Below, piece by piece: positions 60,295-64,000 of a stretch of 64,000 nucleotides of DNA. Made by a program: the position numbers and the translations under genes. The DNA comes from Anaerolineaceae bacterium (GTDB lineage Bacteria > Chloroflexota > Anaerolineae > Aggregatilineales > Phototrophicaceae): positions 186,001 through 250,000 of the forward strand of contig JACKCF010000001.1 in assembly GCA_020634165.1 (NCBI GenBank), read 5' to 3'. The notes under the pieces are model-generated. The model ran no database searches, was not told the DNA's origin, and saw only the letters and a list, made by a program, of their open reading frames with translations. Each line of letters begins with the position of its first letter. Position 1 is the stretch's first letter.

Positions 60295-60864
60295 ATGGTG
60301 CTCAATCAGCAAACCTATACTGCTGATGACTTGTGGGACTTGGCAAATCAAGAGGCTTACTATAACAAGCGTCTCTACCTCATTGAAGGAGCTTTGTACG
60401 TCATGGCCCCAGCAAGTTGGTTGCATGGTGATATAGCTCTGGAAATCGGTAGCTTATTAAGAAATCACGTTCGCAGTCACGGATTGGGCCGTACAACTGC
60501 TGCTGAAACAGGCTATATTTTGGCTGAGGGCACAGTGCTTGCGCCAGATGTTGGCTTCATTGCCTCTGAACGCATACCAAATGAGATTCCTGTCGGTTTT
60601 GTACCTTTTGCACCTGATCTGGCTGTTGAAGTCGTTTCCCCAAATGATCGTGCTTCGGATGTCCAGCAAAAGGTCGAGACTTACTTAAAATACGGAACGA
60701 AAATGGTCTGGGTCATTGACCCGAATCGTAACACAGTTGCCGTATATCGCCCCGCAACCGAAGGCGCTAGTGTCACATTTCTGGATATTGATGACCAGCT
60801 TAGTGGCGATGATATTGTTCCAGGTTTTGTCTGTTTAATACGCGAGCTATTCCCCAATAAATGA
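60295..60864 (+). CDS. Uma2 family endonuclease-like protein
   Basis: A 189-aa Uma2 protein, the second in the window: LYLIEGALYVMAPASWLHGDIALEIG, VLAPDVGFIASER, DLAVEVVSPNDRASDVQQKVETYLKYGTKMVWVIDPNRNTVAVY. The D, E and K of the PD-(D/E)xK-type site are present as in the first copy at 18420. The ATG follows GAGGTGC. Its stop overlaps the next start by four bases. Confidence 0.85.
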   Translation: MVLNQQTYTADDLWDLANQEAYYNKRLYLIEGALYVMAPASWLHGDIALEIGSLLRNHVRSHGLGRTTAAETGYILAEGTVLAPDVGFIASERIPNEIPVGFVPFAPDLAVEVVSPNDRASDVQQKVETYLKYGTKMVWVIDPNRNTVAVYRPATEGASVTFLDIDDQLSGDDIVPGFVCLIRELFPNK

Positions 60865-61379
60865 TCCAAATACGCTCGGAAACTCCCCAAGATATTGCTG
60901 CGATCCATGCTGTCAACGCTGCGTCTTTCCCCCAGGAAGATGAAGCCAATCTGGTTGACGAACTGCGTAAGCAGGGCGCACTGACTGTTTCCCTGGTCGC
61001 CGAACGCGAGAGGCAGATCGTGGGTCATATTGCCTTCTCACCCATGACGATAGAAGGCGCAGATAGTCATTTCAAGGCCGTTGGATTGGCACCTGTAGCG
61101 GTGCTGCCAGAGTATCAGCGGCAGGGGATTGGGATAAAACTGGTGACAGCAGGTATTGATGCCTGCCGTGACCTGGGCTTTGACCTCATGTTTTTACTCG
61201 GCCACACGGAATACTACCCACGTTTTGGCTTTGTTCCAGCGGTGCCTCTGGGCTATCAGAGTATCTACACACCAGGCGAGGGCGATCACCCCTATTTCAT
61301 GGTGCTGCCGCTACAGCAGGAAATAAAAATGCAGGGCGGCTCTGTATATTACCACCCTGCATTCGAGAGCCTCGGATAA
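60861..61379 (+). CDS. GNAT N-acetyltransferase, YhbS-like
   Basis: A 172-aa acetyltransferase: MIQIRSETPQDIAAIHAVNAASFPQ, GLAPVAVLPEYQRQGIGIKLVTAGI (the Q-x-x-G-x-G/A acetyl-CoA loop), then LGHTEYYPRFGFVPAVPLG. This is the YhbS pattern. It overlaps the Uma2 stop by four bases, so they are co-translated. Substrate unknown. Confidence 0.87.
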   Translation: MIQIRSETPQDIAAIHAVNAASFPQEDEANLVDELRKQGALTVSLVAERERQIVGHIAFSPMTIEGADSHFKAVGLAPVAVLPEYQRQGIGIKLVTAGIDACRDLGFDLMFLLGHTEYYPRFGFVPAVPLGYQSIYTPGEGDHPYFMVLPLQQEIKMQGGSVYYHPAFESLG

Positions 61380-61388
61380 AATTTTTCG

Positions 61389-62108
61389 CTAAGCGAGCGC
61401 TTGCTCAACCATGCGCTTGATGCCACTTGGATTGGCCCCACTCATACGCGCGACCTGCTGACCCTTATCGAAAATGGCGAACGTCGGGATGCTGCGAATA
61501 TCATAGCGACGAGCCATCACCTGATTACGGTCAGTATCCAGCTTGACCACTTTGATGCGTCCGGCATAGTCCTTCGAGAGTTGTTCCACATAGGGGGCAA
61601 TGCTGCGGCAGGGACCACACCACGGCGCCCAGAAATCGACCAGCACCGGAACCTTGCTCTTAAGAACTTCGTTGCGCCAGGTATTGTCGCTGACCTGGAT
61701 TGGCCCACTGTGCTTGGCGCCGTTGTTACCGTTGCTGCTGGCGACGGGTTCTGCCTTGGGCTTGGCTTCCGGTAGCGGCGTGCCATTGCTGAGGAACGCA
61801 GCATGGCTGCGCACATCATTCGGACGCACATAATCGGCTTCCGCTTGAACTTTGCCCTTCTTGTCAAAGCTGATGATCGCTGGTGTGGCGAGGTTCTTAT
61901 AATCTTTGTGGATGCCAGGATTTTCGCGCACATCGACTTTGACGACCAGCAGATCGCCTTTTTGTTTGCGTGCTACTTTGCTGAGGGCATCTTCGAGCGG
62001 CTTATCTCGCTGGCCTTCGTGCAGCAGGAGCAGCACGGGCAGGTCCTGCTTAAGTATCTTCGACAGATTGTTACTATCGGTCGTGATCGGTGTATCAAAA
62101 ACAGGCAT
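61389..62108 (-). CDS. Double thioredoxin-fold protein
   Basis: A 239-aa protein with two thioredoxin folds. The first (about 5-112) has no CxxC (DLPVLLLLHEGQRDKPLEDAL replaces it) and reads as an inactive domain. The second has the intact active site WAPWCGPCRSIAPY, the cis-Pro in RSIPTFAIF, and a family-typical end. It resembles a thioredoxin with a substrate-binding partner domain. ATG 62108 follows GAGGATTG. The longer frame to 62192 is rejected. Confidence 0.85.
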   Translation of the reverse strand: MPVFDTPITTDSNNLSKILKQDLPVLLLLHEGQRDKPLEDALSKVARKQKGDLLVVKVDVRENPGIHKDYKNLATPAIISFDKKGKVQAEADYVRPNDVRSHAAFLSNGTPLPEAKPKAEPVASSNGNNGAKHSGPIQVSDNTWRNEVLKSKVPVLVDFWAPWCGPCRSIAPYVEQLSKDYAGRIKVVKLDTDRNQVMARRYDIRSIPTFAIFDKGQQVARMSGANPSGIKRMVEQALA

Positions 62109-62245
62109 GTTCAATCCTCTTCTTATAGGGAAGTGCTTATACCTCCTAGACGCATAGAGCAGTCCATTTTTTACGTGGTGTCCGTCAAGCAATGCCTTAC
62201 GAGGTGCGGTACACTGGGAACAAATGGCTCTGAAAAGAGATCACT

Positions 62246-62755
62246 ATGCACATTTTAGAGCACACAGCCACACGACTGGTCTTGCAAAAGCGACGGTCCA
62301 TGATGGCGATTATCATGGCGCTGTTCACGCTGTTGAGCACGCTGACGCTGGCCAGCCTGGTTTTACAGGGCATAAGTCGGCTGGATACGCTCGACCTGCT
62401 TGATTGGGTGAGTTGGATAGTGTGGATAACGCTGGCGGCCTGCCTGGTGATTTTCGGCAGTTTGGCGCTAAATGCCAGCCTGCGAGGGACTCGCTGCATC
62501 TTTGATCGCGTTACGGAGACGATCACGCTCCAACAGCCGCGCGGGTGGGGCATACAGACGGTCGAGCTGTCACTCTATTCGGTGACGCATCTTGTCGTGG
62601 AAAAGAACGAAGAAGTGCGCGCCTTTGGGTTATTTCTGGCGCTGCGTGATGGTCGTCAGCTACCGCTTGCGACGATCTCGATCCATGACGAAGACCAGGT
62701 CATTGAACTGCGGCGGATTGTTCGCCAGTTTTTACAGGGAACCTATCGTCCTTAG
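62246..62755 (+). CDS. Two-TM membrane protein, possible PH-like domain
   Basis: A 169-aa protein with membrane segments (MMAIIMALFTLLSTLTLASLV and WIVWITLAACLVIFGSLAL) and a C-terminal soluble domain with alternating hydrophobic strands (ETITLQQPRGWGIQTVELSLYSVTHLVVEK, FLALRDGRQLPLATISI). The layout resembles the two-TM protein at 47133, suggesting a common type. It converges on the TlpA-like gene with a 4-base overlap. Function unknown. Confidence 0.6.
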   Translation: MHILEHTATRLVLQKRRSMMAIIMALFTLLSTLTLASLVLQGISRLDTLDLLDWVSWIVWITLAACLVIFGSLALNASLRGTRCIFDRVTETITLQQPRGWGIQTVELSLYSVTHLVVEKNEEVRAFGLFLALRDGRQLPLATISIHDEDQVIELRRIVRQFLQGTYRP

Positions 62756-63381
62756 CCCTCATTGGCTGCGGCAGATGTCGCCATAAGCGCGGCATATTCT
62801 TCCATTTCAAAGTAATCCATCTCGCCCAGCTTCCAATAGCGCACAATGCCATCCCCATCAATCACGAACGTCACCGGAATATCGGCGACACCATAAGTAC
62901 GACGCACATTGCTAACGGGATCAAGCGCGACAGGCAGGCCAACCACATCAATTTCCGCCAGGAAATTGGTGATACGTTCACTGGTCTCATCGAAGTTGAC
63001 GGCGAGAACCTCAACATCCTGACTGGACTTGGCATGCGCGAACTCCGACAGAGCGGGCAGTTCACGGACGCAGGGTGGGCAGGTCGTCTGCCAGAAGTTG
63101 AGGAACAGCGTCTTGCCAGCGTAGTCATCCAACGTGACCACGCGCCCATCAAGTGTAGCCAACTCAAAGTAGGGAGCTTCTTTGTCCAGATAGTTGTTGG
63201 CGCTGTAATTCAGGCTGTTGATGGTATCTGCTGTGGGCGCACTTTTGGGTGGTTGTAGGGCGATCATCAACAGTGCCCCCAGGATAGCGATCAGCGGCAC
63301 AATCGCAAAAATGACCAGCACCGGCGCTGGTTTATTCGGTGTGAAGGTTTTCTTTTTATCTTCAGAAAGTAGCTGGGTCAT
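62752..63381 (-). CDS. TlpA-like membrane-anchored thiol-disulfide oxidoreductase
   Basis: A 209-aa protein with one N-terminal membrane segment (VLVIFAIVPLIAILGALLMIAL), placing a thioredoxin domain outside. It contains FLNFWQTTCPPCVRELPALSEF (C-P-P-C active site) and the cis-Pro in VADIPVTFVIDGDG. The ELATLDGRVVTLDDYAGK stretch before it is typical of AhpC/TSA-redoxin TlpA/ResA proteins, which reduce disulfides in cytochrome c maturation or other exported proteins. Its client is unknown. Confidence 0.87.
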   Translation of the reverse strand: MTQLLSEDKKKTFTPNKPAPVLVIFAIVPLIAILGALLMIALQPPKSAPTADTINSLNYSANNYLDKEAPYFELATLDGRVVTLDDYAGKTLFLNFWQTTCPPCVRELPALSEFAHAKSSQDVEVLAVNFDETSERITNFLAEIDVVGLPVALDPVSNVRRTYGVADIPVTFVIDGDGIVRYWKLGEMDYFEMEEYAALMATSAAANEG

Positions 63382-63871
63382 TTTCAGGATCGTCTCAACA
63401 AGCAGCGGTCGATGGTGGCCGACACTGTACCATATTTGCCGCCACAGCAGTAGGGCTTTCCAAAACTAAGTAGCTACCCGTAGACAGGCTCCGTATGGGT
63501 ACGGAATTTTGACAGTCTTAAGGATTGTAACGAACAGATGGCTTCTAAAGTGTAAATCCATCGTAAGCCACTCGACTATATATCTGTGGTAGAGATATTG
63601 GCTCAAAAGCCTGTCCACCTGTCGCTGATTACGGTCCTGAGGCTGTTCGCTGCGGTCAAGTTATTGATGTGATGACCACCTTTAGCTAGCTGTAAAAGTC
63701 TATAAGCCGAATCGTTGGTCTAGTATCGTCCATTTGTAAGAAGTTTATGAATCTCTTAGCTGCACACTTAACGAGCATGAAATCTTAACGCTTCTTACAT
63801 ACTATTCGCCTATACAGTTAATTTACCGTAAAAAAGTCAGTCTTAAATAAGTGAACGTGGGGATAAATCAA
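63382..63871. other. Intergenic region before the last gene
   Basis: About 490 bases without a supported gene. It is AT-rich near its 3' end. A TTGACA at 63509 has no matching -10 element. The last 12 bases carry the GGGGAT ribosome-binding site of the following gene. Confidence 0.45.
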
Positions 63872-64000
63872 ATGGTAAAGCATATTCGCTGGTTAATTGT
63901 TCTTGCACTGCTCGCGTTGATCGTACCGTCCGTTTTGGCCGGTTCTTATACCTGGGTTGATACGCTGGATGGCAGCGATCCTACCTACAATCGTGCTTTT
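63872..64000 (+). CDS. Secreted protein, cut by the window end
   Basis: The first 43 codons of a gene. The N-terminus is a clear signal peptide: MVKHIRWLIVLALLALIVPS followed by VLAGSY, with cleavage likely after A23 (VLA). Then TWVDTLDGSDPTYNRAF, which begins an extracytoplasmic protein. GGGGAT precedes the ATG. The fold cannot be known from this piece. Confidence 0.6.
   Translation, partial: MVKHIRWLIVLALLALIVPSVLAGSYTWVDTLDGSDPTYNRAF

Noticed and set aside
63509..63537. TTGACA promoter before the last gene
   Set aside because: A TTGACA is present but no -10 element occurs at suitable distance.

Overview
The window looks like a chromosomal segment of a Chloroflexota bacterium, probably of the Anaerolineae type. 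This is inferred from the secreted and membrane proteins with long Thr/Pro linkers joined to SH3-like domains, the LCP, ScyD-like, YceI and Uma2 genes, and the short dispersed palindromic repeats between genes. There is no rRNA gene or other strict taxonomic marker, so the assignment is an inference. Most of the window is ordinary, moderately GC-rich single-copy genes. The exceptions are a few AT-richer accessory patches.

Layout. 1-5.5 kb: folC, an orphan STAS-like gene, an LCP-family wall gene and a serine hydrolase. 5.6-9.9 kb: a head-to-tail array of nine small paralogous genes (about 135-139 aa, probably a SpoIIAA/STAS-like fold), partly duplicated together with their 62-68 bp spacers. 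Three more relatives sit alone at 2.0, 16.3 and 34.1 kb. 10-16 kb: a cytoplasmic-repeat/TM/SH3 protein, a beta-propeller glycosidase, an ISAs1-type transposase remnant, a 28-codon gene and the SH3-M23 peptidase whose N-terminus it resembles, and a UPF0316 protein. 16.8-22.3 kb: a flippase, Uma2, a dual-specificity phosphatase and five tandem membrane-anchored paralogues with an EKxKRK N-terminus and two conserved cysteines. 22.3-28 kb: yqeK, ScyD-like, YceI, ftsH and a zinc-ribbon FHA protein. 28.2-30.2 kb: MarR regulator, DoxX and a double-VOC dioxygenase, resembling the MarR/CatD/CatE quinone and catechol response modules of Firmicutes. 30.3-34 kb: an ECF sigma factor, a membrane protein and a ChlI/ChlD chelatase pair joined by an A9 tract where a -1 shift would fuse the frames. 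34-36 kb: an orphan STAS-like gene and a class I terpene cyclase in an AT-richer patch. 36-38 kb: sucCD. 38.2-41 kb: a six-gene minus-strand operon of small membrane-anchored proteins sharing the EKPKRK-type N-terminus. 41-55.4 kb: hemH, rhodanese, acetyltransferases, a pentapeptide protein, an esterase lipoprotein, PPOX, nitrobindin-like, an aldo/keto reductase, a secreted protein with four SH3-like repeats and a CBM3, a PLP aminotransferase, methyltransferase/Nudix and tRNA-Phe. 55.5-64 kb: small hypotheticals, an aminotransferase plus SerA (a likely serine route), VapBC, SRPBCC, a second Uma2, a GNAT, two thioredoxin-fold proteins, and a secreted protein cut by the window end.

How the genes relate. 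Housekeeping steps represented are folate, succinyl-CoA, serine, haem and cobalt or Mg chelation. Envelope biology dominates the rest (LCP, M23, SH3/CBM3, flippase, FtsH, two families of single-pass proteins with extracytoplasmic domains). The most unusual features are the STAS-like expansion, the two EKxKRK membrane clusters, the chlI-chlD frameshift junction, the terpene cyclase and the small gene preceding the M23 peptidase. No CRISPR array, intact insertion sequence or prophage was seen.
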